A stretch of 22,500 nt of DNA. It comes from Sphaeroforma sirkka (Eukaryota > Opisthokonta > Ichthyosporea > Ichthyophonida). Below the pieces are notes generated by a model. That model ran no database searches, was not told the DNA's origin, and saw only the letters and a program-made list of their open reading frames with translations. Location: contig LUCW03001867.1 of assembly GCA_001586965.3 (NCBI GenBank), forward strand, positions 1-22,500, read 5' to 3'. Made by a program: the position numbers and the translations under genes. Below are positions 9,942 through 19,876 of the stretch, piece by piece. Within the stretch, counting starts at the first letter, position 1, and each line of letters starts with the position of its first letter.

Positions 9942-10314
9942 GTGTATGTTAGTATGGCGGAGAATAGTGACGACACTGGGCGAACGACAGCTAAGGATAT
10001 TGACACCAGCACCTCTTTTCAAGTGGGTATGGCTATGTCTAACTCAGAGTATGTGCGATCAACTATCAAGAAGGTGCAGCCGATTAATATTGGTGCTATT
10101 GAGGGCGCAAGTCAATATAGTTATTTAAAACCTTATCGAGGGACATCAAAAGAACGGAAACTGAATTTCGCAGCCACAAAGTTCAAAGTTGACGACGACG
10201 TTTGAAACAAAAGCTACCTGTGGGTATTGCGACGGCACTAAAACTTACTCTTGGAATCGCAAGAATACTAATAATGCTATAATAAATCATGAGAAGAAGC
10301 ACGCCAAACAATGA
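9942..10314 (+). pseudogene. BED zinc-finger start of a hAT-like transposase, frame-shifted
   Basis: The frame 9942-10205 begins M-Y-V-S-M-A-E-N and gives an unremarkable hydrophilic leader. In the next frame, from 10198 to the TGA at 10312, C-G-Y-C, then H-E-K-K-H form C-x2-C-x19-H-x3-H, the BED finger pattern that binds DNA at the N terminus of hAT transposases. The two frames overlap at a GAC repeat (10190-10200), so a small slip there probably separated them. A further hAT-like frame begins 30 bases downstream. The alternative is a host BED-finger gene derived from such a transposase, with an intron I do not see. Confidence 0.55.
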
Positions 10315-10343
10315 TACGCCGACGTTAGTACACTAGTATCTAA

Positions 10344-10676
10344 AGGGGTCGAAAAAAAGGCCAAGGAAGGCCATCAGCAGAGTTGTATTGTAAATTTGGT
10401 CAATGTAGCAAGCAACCACAGTTGAGATACACTGCCTCAAAAAGGCTAGCTGATTTATACTAAGTTAATTTTGTAGCCAAGAACGATCTTCCTTTCGAGT
10501 TGGGCAAAAACCCCTAGCTTAGACAATGGAGTAATGCCGCAATGGCAGTACCAACCAACGTTCAGTCACAATATAGCCCAGCAACCCCTGATACAATTCG
10601 AAAGTATCTGTCTATACTTGAGAAGGCGATCAAAAATAGTTATATTTCAAGGTGGAGAAAAATTCTCAAGTTGTGA
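10344..10676 (+). pseudogene. hAT-like transposase fragment following the BED finger, with two in-frame stops
   Basis: One frame runs from 10344 to a TGA at 10674, broken by TAA at 10461 and TAG at 10515. It reads Y-T-A-S-K-R-L-A-D-L-Y, then V-A-K-N-D-L-P-F-E-L-G-K-N-P, L-R-Q-W and P-A-T-P-D-T-I-R-K-Y-L. The LPF-x6-P...R order followed by a P-x-T-I-R-K helix is the segment after the BED finger in hAT transposases (commonly lPFs-x-VE-x3-F-R). The catalytic RNase H-fold residues would lie further on and are not seen. Together with the BED part this looks like the first quarter of a decayed transposase. Confidence 0.55.
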
Positions 10677-10789
10677 ATGACATGCAAACCCCTAAACCAA
10701 CTATATTTTCATAGTTTATTGGTACCAAAAGTCAATGCCCGTGAGAATTAAATTCGAGTTCATAAAGTCGAATCAAGCTAAAGTCGAAT

Positions 10790-11122
10790 ATGTACATTGT
10801 GATATCGCACAAATCGTCTGATCTGGCCGCTGTCAAAAAGGGTCTAAAAGATACAAAGAAAGAGCTCGCTACCATTTAAAAGCTTCAAGACGAGGTTAAA
10901 TTTAAAACCGACAATCTCACTTTTGCTCAGACCAAAGATAGGGATCAATGCATAGAGCACCTGAATAATATGAAAATCAAGCCCTACAAATTTCTCGAAA
11001 CAAAGATATCGCAGATGAGCAAGAAGACTATTGAAATCGTTGAAATGGATGATTCGGAGGAGATCGTGGTGACTCGCAATGTTTTCAAGAGACGCCGATG
11101 CATTGACATTATTGATGAATGA
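10790..11122 (+). pseudogene. Basic, coiled-coil-like reading frame with one in-frame stop
   Basis: From the ATG at 10790 to the TGA at 11120 the frame is open except for TAA at 10877. The product would be about 110 residues. The first two thirds are rich in Lys, Leu, Glu and Asp with heptad-like spacing (L-A-A-V-K-K-G-L-K-D-T-K-K-E-L), suggesting a coiled coil. The end has an acidic D-D-S-E-E, then V-F-K-R-R-R-C-I-D-I-I, which could be a nuclear localisation signal. I do not recognise the family. It follows the hAT-like fragment by 114 bases and may have been part of the same locus, but nothing proves it. Confidence 0.35.
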
Positions 11123-11177
11123 ATCACATCAATGTAAACGATAGTTGACTCAGCACTAAAGACCACCTATCACACAT

Positions 11178-11198
11178 TTATATATATATATATATATA

Positions 11199-11259
<61 letters not shown>
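11178..11259. repeat. Long TA microsatellite
   Basis: About 82 bases of alternating T and A with a few C interruptions near 11201-11213. It separates the coiled-coil frame from the region leading into the tandem array. Confidence 0.95.
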
Positions 11260-11261
<2 letters not shown>

Positions 11262-11719
11262 TGATGAAGGATTTTAGGCCTGTAATCGATATTCTGAATG
11301 AAATCAATCGTCTAGAAGTGTGAAATAATGACAAAGCCACGTAATGAAAGGTGGAAGGCTGTGGAAAGGAATATCATGGTCAAACTGGAGCGCGAATTCG
11401 AAGCAATGAAGGGTTTCTATTTGAAGTATGCTTGTACTGGACTCAATTGTATGATTAAATATCATATACAATCTTATGTCTATATAACGAGGTTTAACAT
11501 GTTGGTGAGTATAGTGCTCCAAGTAATGGTGGAGGTGCAGCAGTTGTGTTTGCTTCGTGCAAGGAATAGGATGACTGATTTACCGGTAAAGATGCAGCTT
11601 TGCAGCTTGAACACAGAGCGATCCCGATATTGAATTATCTCCCTCCCGGAAACATACTCACATTTGATTCAAGCACAGGTCGTACTTGAGTATCCTCAGC
11701 CGCACTAACAGCCGAGAAA
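11260..11719 (+). other. Weak coding-like region upstream of the array
   Basis: A 101-codon frame (11328-11633) starts M-T-K-P-R-N-E-R-W-K-A-V-E-R and has a basic N-terminal helix. I recognise nothing in it. In another frame, 11579-11686 encodes L-E-H-R-A-I-P-I-L-N-Y-L-P-P-G-N-I-L-T-F-D and looks more like a real protein segment than chance. No clean gene model emerges; this may be a decayed gene or exons of a gene whose introns I cannot place. Confidence 0.25.
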
Positions 11720-11887
11720 ATGAACTGAGGACACGGTCCGTACAAGGTGGCAAGCAAGAAAATAAAAATGAGGGATCTAAGCAGTATTTTGGTGGAAGTT
11801 GTCTAATTTATAGATTAGTGTGCTATGCTTATATTGTCTCATACATATCTGTAACCTTACACTCAATTTGTTATTTCATATATGCAG

Positions 11888-12055
11888 GTCGCATGGACTT
11901 ATTTGTCGACAATCATGTCAGAATATCCCTGCACTCATGAGAAGCCTACACTATTTGGCCCTCATGCGCCCTTCGGACGGGTACCTCAGAATACTCCATA
12001 CTTTTCCGAACCTAAACTCGGCTCTAAAAAATATAATTTGGGCAATCAATTTTAG
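11888..12055 (+). other. Exon-like segment in the first array copy
   Basis: Directly after the acceptor-like ttatttcatatatgcag, a frame reads V-A-W-T-Y-L-S-T-I-M-S-E-Y-P-C, then P-T-L-F-G-P-H-A-P-F-G-R-V-P-Q-N-T-P-Y-F, and ends with K-K-Y-N-L-G-N-Q-F and TAG. The composition is protein-like (Pro, Gly and aromatics, balanced codons) while the sequence before it is AT-rich, which fits a terminal exon of a host gene. In the first copy the frame is 55 codons; in the others it closes 8 codons earlier because an A run is two bases shorter. I do not recognise the protein. The frame that starts M-L-C-L-Y-C in the same place looks like a shadow. Confidence 0.4.
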
Positions 12056-12152
12056 GTGCATATAACAATAACACAAAATAACCCAAAATGACACAAAATA
12101 ACCCAAAAAAAAAGCTAGTTCTTCAGTTAATAACAATTTATTAGGCTCTATA

Positions 12153-12162
12153 GGTTATGGGC
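12153..12162 (+). promoter_or_regulatory. Primer-binding-site-like motif, copia type (one in every array copy)
   Basis: The sequence ggttatgggc matches the start of the primer site used by Drosophila copia, which pairs with the anticodon region of initiator methionine tRNA. It sits just upstream of the gag start in each unit; the last occurrence is 17145-17154, overlapping the gag ATG at 17149. Only ten bases match, so this remains a motif call. Confidence 0.45.
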
Positions 12163-15100
12163 ATTTTAATTCTAATTAACATTATGATCGACTCCTCCTC
12201 CTTAAGCGAAAGCTCTACTTCCAGAATCAGATGGGTCCGGCTCAAACCCGATGGCTCCAACTATGACAAATGGCTCACCCACCTCTCCGTGGCCGCCGCC
12301 ATGGACTTCAGCAAGGACATTGAAAGTGTTCTCTCGTATCAACATGTACGCCGCCACATGCTCGATGTCACAGCTAATACCCCCCTCAATCAGCACGCCC
12401 CACAAACGGACAGAATTCGTCTCCATAAAAAATGAACTGAGGACACGGTCCGTACAAGGTGGCAAGCAAGAAGAAAAAAAAATGAGGGATCTAAGCAGTA
12501 TTTTGGTGGAAGTTGTCTAATTTATAGATTAGTGTGCTATGCTTATATTGTCTCATACATATCTGTAACCTTACACTCAATTTGTTATTTCATATATGCA
12601 GGTCGCATGGACTTATTTGTCGACAATCATGTCAGAATATCCCTGCACTCATGAGAAGCCTACACTATTTGGCCCTCATGCGCCCTTCGGACGGGTACCT
12701 CAGAATACTCCATACTTTTCCGAACCTAAACTCGGCTCTAAAATATAATTTGGGCAATCAATTTTAGGTGCATATAACAATAACACAAAATAACCCAAAA
12801 TGACACAAAATAACCCAAAAAAAAGCTAGTTCTTCAGTTAATAACAATTTATTAGGCTCTATAGGTTATGGGCATTTTAATTCTAATTAACATTATGATC
12901 GACTCCTCCTCCTTAAGCGAAAGCTCTACTTCCAGAATCAGATGGGTCCGGCTCAAACCCGATGGCTCCAACTATGACAAATGGCTCACCCACCTCTCCG
13001 TGGCCGCCGCCATGGACTTCAGCAAGGACATTGAAAGTGTTCTCTCGTATCAACATGTACGCCGCCACATGCTCGATGTCACAGCTAATACCCCCTCAAT
13101 CAGCACGCCCCACAAACGGACAGAATTCGTCTCCATAAAAAAAATGAACTGAGGACACGGTCCGTACAAGGTGGCAAGCAAGAAAATAAAAAATGAGGGA
13201 TCTAAGCAGTATTTTGGTGGAAGTTGTCTAATTTATAGATTAGTGTGCTATGCTTATATTGTCTCATACATATCTGTAACCTTACACTCAATTTGTTATT
13301 TCATATATGCAGGTCGCATGGACTTATTTGTCGACAATCATGTCAGAATATCCCTGCACTCATGAGAAGCCTACACTATTTGGCCCTCATGCGCCCTTCG
13401 GACGGGTACCTCAGAATACTCCATACTTTTCCGAACCTAAACTCGGCTCTAAAATATAATTTGGGCAATCAATTTTAGGTGCAATATAACAATAACACAA
13501 AATAACCCAAAATGACACAAAATAACCCAAAAAAAAAGCTAGTTCTTCAGTTAATAACAATTTATTAGGCTCTATAGGTTATGGGCATTTTAATTCTAAT
13601 TAACATTATGATCGACTCCTCCTCCTTAAGCGAAAGCTCTACTTCCAGAATCAGATGGGTCCGGCTCAAACCCGATGGCTCCAACTATGACAAATGGCTC
13701 ACCCACCTCTCCGTGGCCGCCGCCATGGACTTCAGCAAGGACATTGAAAGTGTTCTCTCGTATCAACATGTACGCCGCCACATGCTCGATGTCACAGCTA
13801 ATACCCCCCTCAATCAGCACGCCCCACAAACGGACAGAATTCGTCTCCATAAAAAAATGAACTGAGGACACGGTCCGTACAAGGTGGCAAGCAAGAAAAT
13901 AAAAAATGAGGGATCTAAGCAGTATTTTGGTGGAAGTTGTCTAATTTATAGATTAGTGTGCTATGCTTATATTGTCTCATACATATCTGTAACCTTACAC
14001 TCAATTTGTTATTTCATATATGCAGGTCGCATGGACTTATTTGTCGACAATCATGTCAGAATATCCCTGCACTCATGAGAAGCCTACACTATTTGGCCCT
14101 CATGCGCCCTTCGGACGGGTACCTCAGAATACTCCATACTTTTCCGAACCTAAACTCGGCTCTAAAATATAATTTGGGCAATCAATTTTAGGTGCATATA
14201 ACAATAACACAAAATAACCCAAAATGACACAAAATAACCCAAAAAAAAAAAGCTAGTTCTTCAGTTAATAACAATTTATTAGGCTCTATAGGTTATGGGC
14301 ATTTTAATTCTAATTAACATTATGATCGACTCCTCCTCCTTAAGCGAAAGCTCTACTTCCAGAATCAGATGGGTCCGGCTCAAACCCGATGGCTCCAACT
14401 ATGACAAATGGCTCACCCACCTCTCCGTGGCCGCCGCCATGGACTTCAGCAAGGACATTGAAAGTGTTCTCTCGTATCAACATGTACGCCGCCACATGCT
14501 CGATGTCACAGCTAATACCCCCCCCTCAATCAGCACGCCCCACAAACGGACAGAATTCGTCTCCTCCAAAAAAATGAACTGAGGACACGGTCCGTACAAG
14601 GTGGCAAGCAAGAAAATAAAAAATGAGGGATCTAAGCAGTATTTTGGTGGAAGTTGTCTAATTTATAGATTAGTGTGCTATGCTTATATTGTCTCATACA
14701 TATCTGTAACCTTACACTCAATTTGTTATTTCATATATGCAGGTCGCATGGACTTATTTGTCGACAATCATGTCAGAATATCCCTGCACTCATGAGAAGC
14801 CTACACTATTTGGCCCTCATGCGCCCTTCGGACGGGTACCTCAGAATACTCCATACTTTTCCGAACCTAAACTCGGCTCTAAAATATAATTTGGGCAATC
14901 AATTTTAGGTGCATATAACAATAACACAAAATAACCCAAAATGACACAAAATAACCCAAAAAAAAAGCTAGTTCTTCAGTTAATAAAAATTTATTAGGCT
15001 CTATAGGTTATGGGCATTTTAATTCTAATTAACATTATGATCGACTCCTCCTCCTTAAGCGAAAGCTCTACTTCCAGAATCAGATGGGTCCGGCTCAAAC

Positions 15101-16880
15101 CCGATGGCTCCAACTATGACAAATGGCTCACCCACCTCTCCGTGGCCGCCGCCATGGACTTCAGCAAGGACATTGAAAGTGTTCTCTCGTATCAACATGT
15201 ACGCCGCCACATGCTCGATGTCACAGCTAATACCCCCCCCTCAATCAGCACGCCCCACAAACGGACAGAATTCGTCTCCATAAAAAATGAACTGAGGACA
15301 CGGTCCGTACAAGGTGGCAAGCAAGAAAATAAAAATGAGGGATCTAAGCAGTATTTTGGTGGAAGTTGTCTAATTTATAGATTAGTGTGCTATGCTTATA
15401 TTGTCTCATACATATCTGTAACCTTACACTCAATTTGTTATTTCATATATGCAGGTCGCATGGACTTATTTGTCGACAATCATGTCAGAATATCCCTGCA
15501 CTCATGAGAAGCCTACACTATTTGGCCCTCATGCGCCCTTCGGACGGGTACCTCAGAATACTCCATACTTTTCCGAACCTAAACTCGGCTCTAAAATATA
15601 ATTTGGGCAATCAATTTTAGGTGCATATAACAATAACACAAAATAACCCAAAATGACACAAAAATAACCAAAAAAAAAGCTAGTTCTTCAGTTAATAACA
15701 ATTTATTAGGCTCTATAGGTTATGGGCATTTTAATTCTAATTAACATTATGATCGACTCCTCCTCCTTAAGCGAAAGCTCTACTTCCAGAATCAGATGGG
15801 TCCGGCTCAAACCCGATGGCTCCAACTATGACAAATGGCTCACCCACCTCTCCGTGGCCGCCGCCATGGACTTCAGCAAGGACATTGAAAGTGTTCTCTC
15901 GTATCAACATGTACGCCGCCACATGCTCGATGTCACAGCTAATACCCCCCTCAATCAGCACGCCCCACAAACGGACAGAATTCGTCTCCCAAAAAATGAA
16001 CTGAGGACACGGTCCGTACAAGGTGGCAAGCAAGAAAATAAAAAATGAGGGATCTAAGCAGTATTTTGGTGGAAGTTGTCTAATTTATAGATTAGTGTGC
16101 TATGCTTATATTGTCTCATACATATCTGTAACCTTACACTCAATTTGTTATTTCATATATGCAGGTCGCATGGACTTATTTGTCGACAATCATGTCAGAA
16201 TATCCCTGCACTCATGAGAAGCCTACACTATTTGGCCCTCATGCGCCCTTCGGACGGGTACCTCAGAATACTCCATACTTTTCCGAACCTAAACTCGGCT
16301 CTAAAATATAATTTGGGCAATCAATTTTAGGTGCATATAACAATAACACAAAATAACCCAAAATGACACAAAATAACCCAAAAAAAAAAGCTAGTTCTTC
16401 AGTTAATAACAATTTATTAGGCTCTATAGGTTATGGGCATTTTAATTCTAATTAACATTATGATCGACTCCTCCTCCTTAAGCGAAAGCTCTACTTCCAG
16501 AATCAGATGGGTCCGGCTCAAACCCGATGGCTCCAACTATGACAAATGGCTCACCCACCTCTCCGTGGCCGCCGCCATGGACTTCAGCAAGGACATTGAA
16601 AGTGTTCTCTCGTATCAACATGTACGCCGCCACATGCTCGATGTCACAGCTAATACCCCCCCCTCAATCAGCACGCCCCACAAACGGACAGAATTCGTCT
16701 CCATAAAAAAAATGAACTGAGGACACGGTCCGTACAAGGTGGCAAGCAAGAAAATAAAAAATGAGGGATCTAAGCAGTATTTTGGTGGAAGTTGTCTAAT
16801 TTATAGATTAGTGTGCTATGCTTATATTGTCTCATACATATCTGTAACCTTACACTCAATTTGTTATTTCATATATGCAG

Positions 16881-17027
16881 GTCGCATGGACTTATTTGTC
16901 GACAATCATGTCAGAATATCCCTGCACTCATGAGAAGCCTACACTATTTGGCCCTCATGCGCCCTTCGGACGGGTACCTCAGAATACTCCATACTTTTCC
17001 GAACCTAAACTCGGCTCTAAAATATAA
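16881..17027 (+). other. Exon-like segment in the last array copy
   Basis: This is the same segment as in the first copy, here ending in G-S-K-I and TAA at 17025-17027. Six other copies lie between them at the array period. It shows that the exon-like part was multiplied together with the copia leader. Confidence 0.4.
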
Positions 17028-17148
17028 TTTGGGCAATCAATTTTAGGTGCATATAACAATAACACAAAATAACCCAAAATGACACAAAATAACCCAAAAA
17101 AAAAAGCTAGTTCTTCAGTTAATAACAATTTATTAGGCTCTATAGGTT

Positions 17149-17959
17149 ATGGGCATTTTAATTCTAATTAACATTATGATCGACTCCTCCTCCTTAAGCG
17201 AAAGCTCTACTTCCAGAATCAGATGGGTCCGGCTCAAACCCGATGGCTCCAACTATGACAAATGGCTCACCCACCTCTCCGTGGCCGCCGCCATGGACTT
17301 CAGCAAGGACATTGAAAGTGTTCTCTCGTATCAACATGTACGCCACCACATGCTCGATGTCACAGCTAATACCCCCCTCAATCAGCACGCCCCACAAACG
17401 GACAGAATTCGTCTCCATAAACTTGACAAATACATCCGGGAAACCCGGGCCAACGACACCTATCAAAAGGCTCGTCTTCTCCTTCTCCGATCTCTCAGTG
17501 ATGAAATCATCGACTTCAAGTCCGCCATCGAACTCGCCGAAGACCCATGGGCGATGCTGTTTACCTCAAGAATGTGTTCCCCACATGTCCACCAAATACA
17601 ACGGCTCTAATGCTCTTGATTTTCTTCTAAATTTCCAACAGTCAGACCAAGATACACTCCGCACATGGTGGCATCGCTGTAGTCTCATACAACACGCCAC
17701 CCAGAAACAAGGCACGATATTTAGCAACACGTTCATGCAAAGCATCTACCTGTCTGGCCTCAGTAACGTAGATAAAGACATCGTTCACAGCTTCTTGATC
17801 GCATCTCACGATCGCAACCAGGTCAACATATCTGTCATCTGCGAACATCTTGAGCGTTGGGAACGCGTCACCCCCGACATCAAGGATCCCACAGTTGAAC
17901 AATGCACACCTTGTGCCGCGGCATTTTCCAAGACGAAGGGTCCTACGCTAACACCATAA
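17149..17959 (+). pseudogene. Copia-type Gag (fossil)
   Basis: The start reads M-G-I-L-I-L-I-N and soon K-P-D-G-S-N-Y-D-K-W, matching the L-x-G-x-N-Y-x-x-W signature at the beginning of copia Gag proteins. Later stretches with L-L-L-L-R-S-L-S-D-E and, downstream, L-E-R-W-E-R correspond to the helical Gag core that ends shortly before the zinc knuckle. Gag forms the particle. The first ~85 codons are the part present in all eight array copies; only here does Gag continue. Broken. Confidence 0.75.
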
Positions 17960-18009
17960 TCAGTCAACTCCGATGCCCTGAATACAGCCGAGAACGCCCC
18001 AAGACATCG

Positions 18010-18102
18010 TGTTTTGTTTGTTACGCAGACAACCATCATTCTGCTGCTTGTAAGAAGGCCTGTGGCAAATGTGCTAAGACTGGCCTCCTGGGCTCAGCTT
18101 GC
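18010..18102 (+). pseudogene. Nucleocapsid zinc knuckles of the copia fossil
   Basis: C-F-V-C-Y-A-D-N-H-H-S-A-A-C is a canonical C-x2-C-x4-H-x4-C knuckle (18010-18051). Nine bases later a second cysteine-rich segment, C-G-K-C...C, has the same spacing. Such knuckles bind element RNA and sit at the Gag C terminus. Tandem knuckles are a less common arrangement in copia elements. Confidence 0.85.
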
Positions 18103-18263
18103 ACCGACACAACCCTCAAGTGTACTATCTGCAACCGTACCAGCTATGTAAAAGAAGTTTGCAATAGACTTGACAATAAAAAGAACTTGCAGTATTCTAC
18201 TGTTCCTAAGATTGCTAATGTTCACGCATCACGCGTCTATAGCACACCTAGAGTGACAAACTC

Positions 18264-18515
18264 CTTATTGACGGCGGTGCTGAAGTAAATCTTCTTCACA
18301 CAAACTCCAAGCACCTCCGCAATATCCAAAACGGAAAATTTTCTTTGCTCATGGCAGACGAGCGCGAATGCATCATCCATGAGAAGGGTACACTTCCCCA
18401 ACTTGGCGATGCATACCTTTGTCCTACTCTCCAACACCAACTGGTATCTCAAAAACAGCTCCAGGATGCTGGCTATAGCATCTACTTCCCAGCCAATACC
18501 ACCACCTGCATCCTC
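18264..18515 (+). pseudogene. Copia-type protease (fossil)
   Basis: An open frame begins L-I-D-G-G-A-E-V-N-L-L, the aspartic protease active-site motif, and continues to Y-L-C-P-T-L-Q-H-Q-L-V-S-Q-K-Q-L and A-G-Y-S-I-Y-F. The P-x-L-x3-L-x-S-x3-L-x-x-x-G-Y-x-V/I-x-F string is highly typical of the segment between protease and integrase in copia polyproteins. It follows the zinc knuckles by about 160 bases, as expected. Confidence 0.85.
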
Positions 18516-18888
18516 TAACATGGTGCCAACTCAACCACTGTGCATCGCACTCAAAGGAGGTACCGCATCTCCTACGCAGGTATCACGCGGCTCTCCAAGC
18601 CACCGACCACCGCTCCCAATGCGACCCCGGCTACGCCTTGTCCTGCCCCGTCAAATGTGGGCACATCCCATGCGGTTGTCCCACCGTCCCCACCTGCACC
18701 AGATAGCCCTATTTCTTCGGCTGCACATCCTACCGTCGAGGCATCTCAGACGACCATACCCTTTTCGTCATCGGCACCAGCCACCGGCGCTACTCTCACC
18801 CCCAGCAACCACACCGACTCACCCACTGTGATGATCTACGACGAGTTTCATTGCACACGGGCACAGAAACCCAGTTATCACCCACAAA
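18516..18888 (+). other. Pro/Thr/Ser-rich stretch within the copia fossil
   Basis: An open frame (18540-18896) encodes a low-complexity protein rich in Pro, Ala, Thr and Ser, for example P-P-S-P-P-A-P-D-S-P. Such linkers occur in copia polyproteins, usually after integrase rather than before it. Its last codons overlap the ATG of the next frame. No domain is recognisable. Confidence 0.4.
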
Positions 18889-19488
18889 ATGGCTAAGAAA
18901 CGTGGTATCACCCTCCTTGAACCACCACCGTCAGGAGTATCCACTGAAGAATGGATGATCAATCGTAAGGATTTCGCACAAGGTATGCATGAGTTGATTT
19001 CGCACCTTCAGTCGATCTATTTGCCTCCGCCCGCACCAACATGCTTCCTAATTTTGCAGGCCCCGGTGGCAACATAGCCTCGTGCTAGACTAAAGTGGAC
19101 ATACTCAAACACAAATGCTATGCTAACTCCAAGTGGTCAGACATTCAGGCACTCCCCGAAACTGTTATAATCACTGGCGCTACCACCGCCATGCTCGTAC
19201 TACTTCGTCCAAAGGCCACATGATGGGACAAGTTTTTACCTCGAATCCAGAACCAACCGTATATCATCAACAACAACGAGCACAAGTTTCTTCGACACGG
19301 CACGGACGCTGTTGGCAAACCGTCTTGGGCATTTTCCCTTATCGCCAGGATCGGTCCCATCAGTTCCGGAGTTGCCCCTGGCGCCGACCTCAAGGCCGCT
19401 ATTGCATATGCTACAGCCCTGTTAGCGTGCGGTGTGGGGACTAATAGTAAAGTGCTAGTGTATCTAAAGTATGGTGCATTCGAATAAA
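18889..19488 (+). pseudogene. Unrecognised coding-like segment inside the copia fossil, broken
   Basis: One stretch starts M-A-K-K-R-G-I-T-L-L-E-P-P-P-S-G and reads E-E-W-M-I-N-R-K-D-F-A-Q-G-M. Another, further on, contains K-W-S-D-I-Q-A-L-P-E-T-V-I-I-T-G and later W-A-F-S-L-I-A-R-I-G-P-I-S-S-G and D-L-K-A-A-I-A-Y-A-T-A-L-L. All look like genuine protein, with helical and amphipathic parts. A TAA that overlaps an AATAAA-like signal follows near 19485. I cannot assign a family; it is not a known copia domain. It could be a captured host or virus-like gene. It is broken. Confidence 0.4.
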
Positions 19489-19876
19489 TTTATTTATGAT
19501 CTCACCCTCAGTTATATACTGATGGTGTTTGTACTAGTGTTCAACCACTTGGGTTGGCCAGGGTAAAAACTCATATGATCAGTATGAGAACCTTAGGCAG
19601 AACACTTTAGCACTCAAATATATTTTTTAGAAATAAAAATATCATATTCTCTGTTACCACACTCAGTCTCGGACCTCGGCTCTCGGCTAGCCGGTGGCCC
19701 CGTATTCTATAAATAGAATACTCTGAGAAGAAGTCTCAAATTACTCTTACTTTTCTCGGGCTGACCCACCTATACTTATATTTATTTGAGAACAAGTCCC
19801 AAATTACTCTCGGGCTGACGACGTAAACCGTTATTAACGTATATAGAAAGACGCCTACTACTGTAGTCTCTCAACC
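19489..19876. other. AT-rich spacer between the unrecognised segment and integrase
   Basis: No gene. It contains a perfect hairpin GTATTCTA-taaa-TAGAATAC (19702-19721), a second one CTCATA-tgatcag-TATGAG (19571-19589), and an imperfect direct duplication: 19725-19765 and 19788-19819 share gagaa-aagt-c-caaattactc and end in ctcgggctgac. Its composition differs from the copia coding parts, so it could be a small inserted element. No clean target-site duplication was found. Confidence 0.5.

Larger units (their letters stand above)
11720..17421 (+). repeat. Macrosatellite: eight head-to-tail copies of a ~713-bp chimeric unit
   Basis: The unit starts with atgaactgaggacacggtcc. Copies begin at 11720, 12432, 13144, 13857, 14574, 15287, 15996 and 16712, giving periods of 709-717 bp. 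Copies are nearly identical; most differences are lengths of A or C runs, with rare substitutions. Each unit has, in order, a short leading segment, an intron-like AT-rich stretch ending in atatatgcag, an exon-like segment, an AT-rich stretch with a short internal repeat (acacaaaataaccc), a primer-site-like ggttatgggc, and the first ~85 codons of a copia-type gag. The last copy continues into the remaining copia body at about 17421, so the right boundary of the unit lies inside gag. Identity that high implies very recent amplification, or an assembly effect. Confidence 0.97.

Noticed and set aside
11820-17046. 77-81 codon frames starting M-L-C-L-Y-C in the array copies
   Set aside because: They begin inside the intron-like AT-rich part and overlap the better exon-like frame; the composition is Leu/Ile/Cys/His-rich, as expected from chance translation.
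11720-17421. CRISPR-like or rDNA-like array
   Set aside because: The units are 713 bp with no short repeats separated by unique spacers, and no rRNA sequence; the right half is copia gag.
12202-17466. Minus-strand frames of 81-90 codons repeated in the array
   Set aside because: They are antisense shadows of the gag segment; the plus-strand frame has the copia Gag signature.
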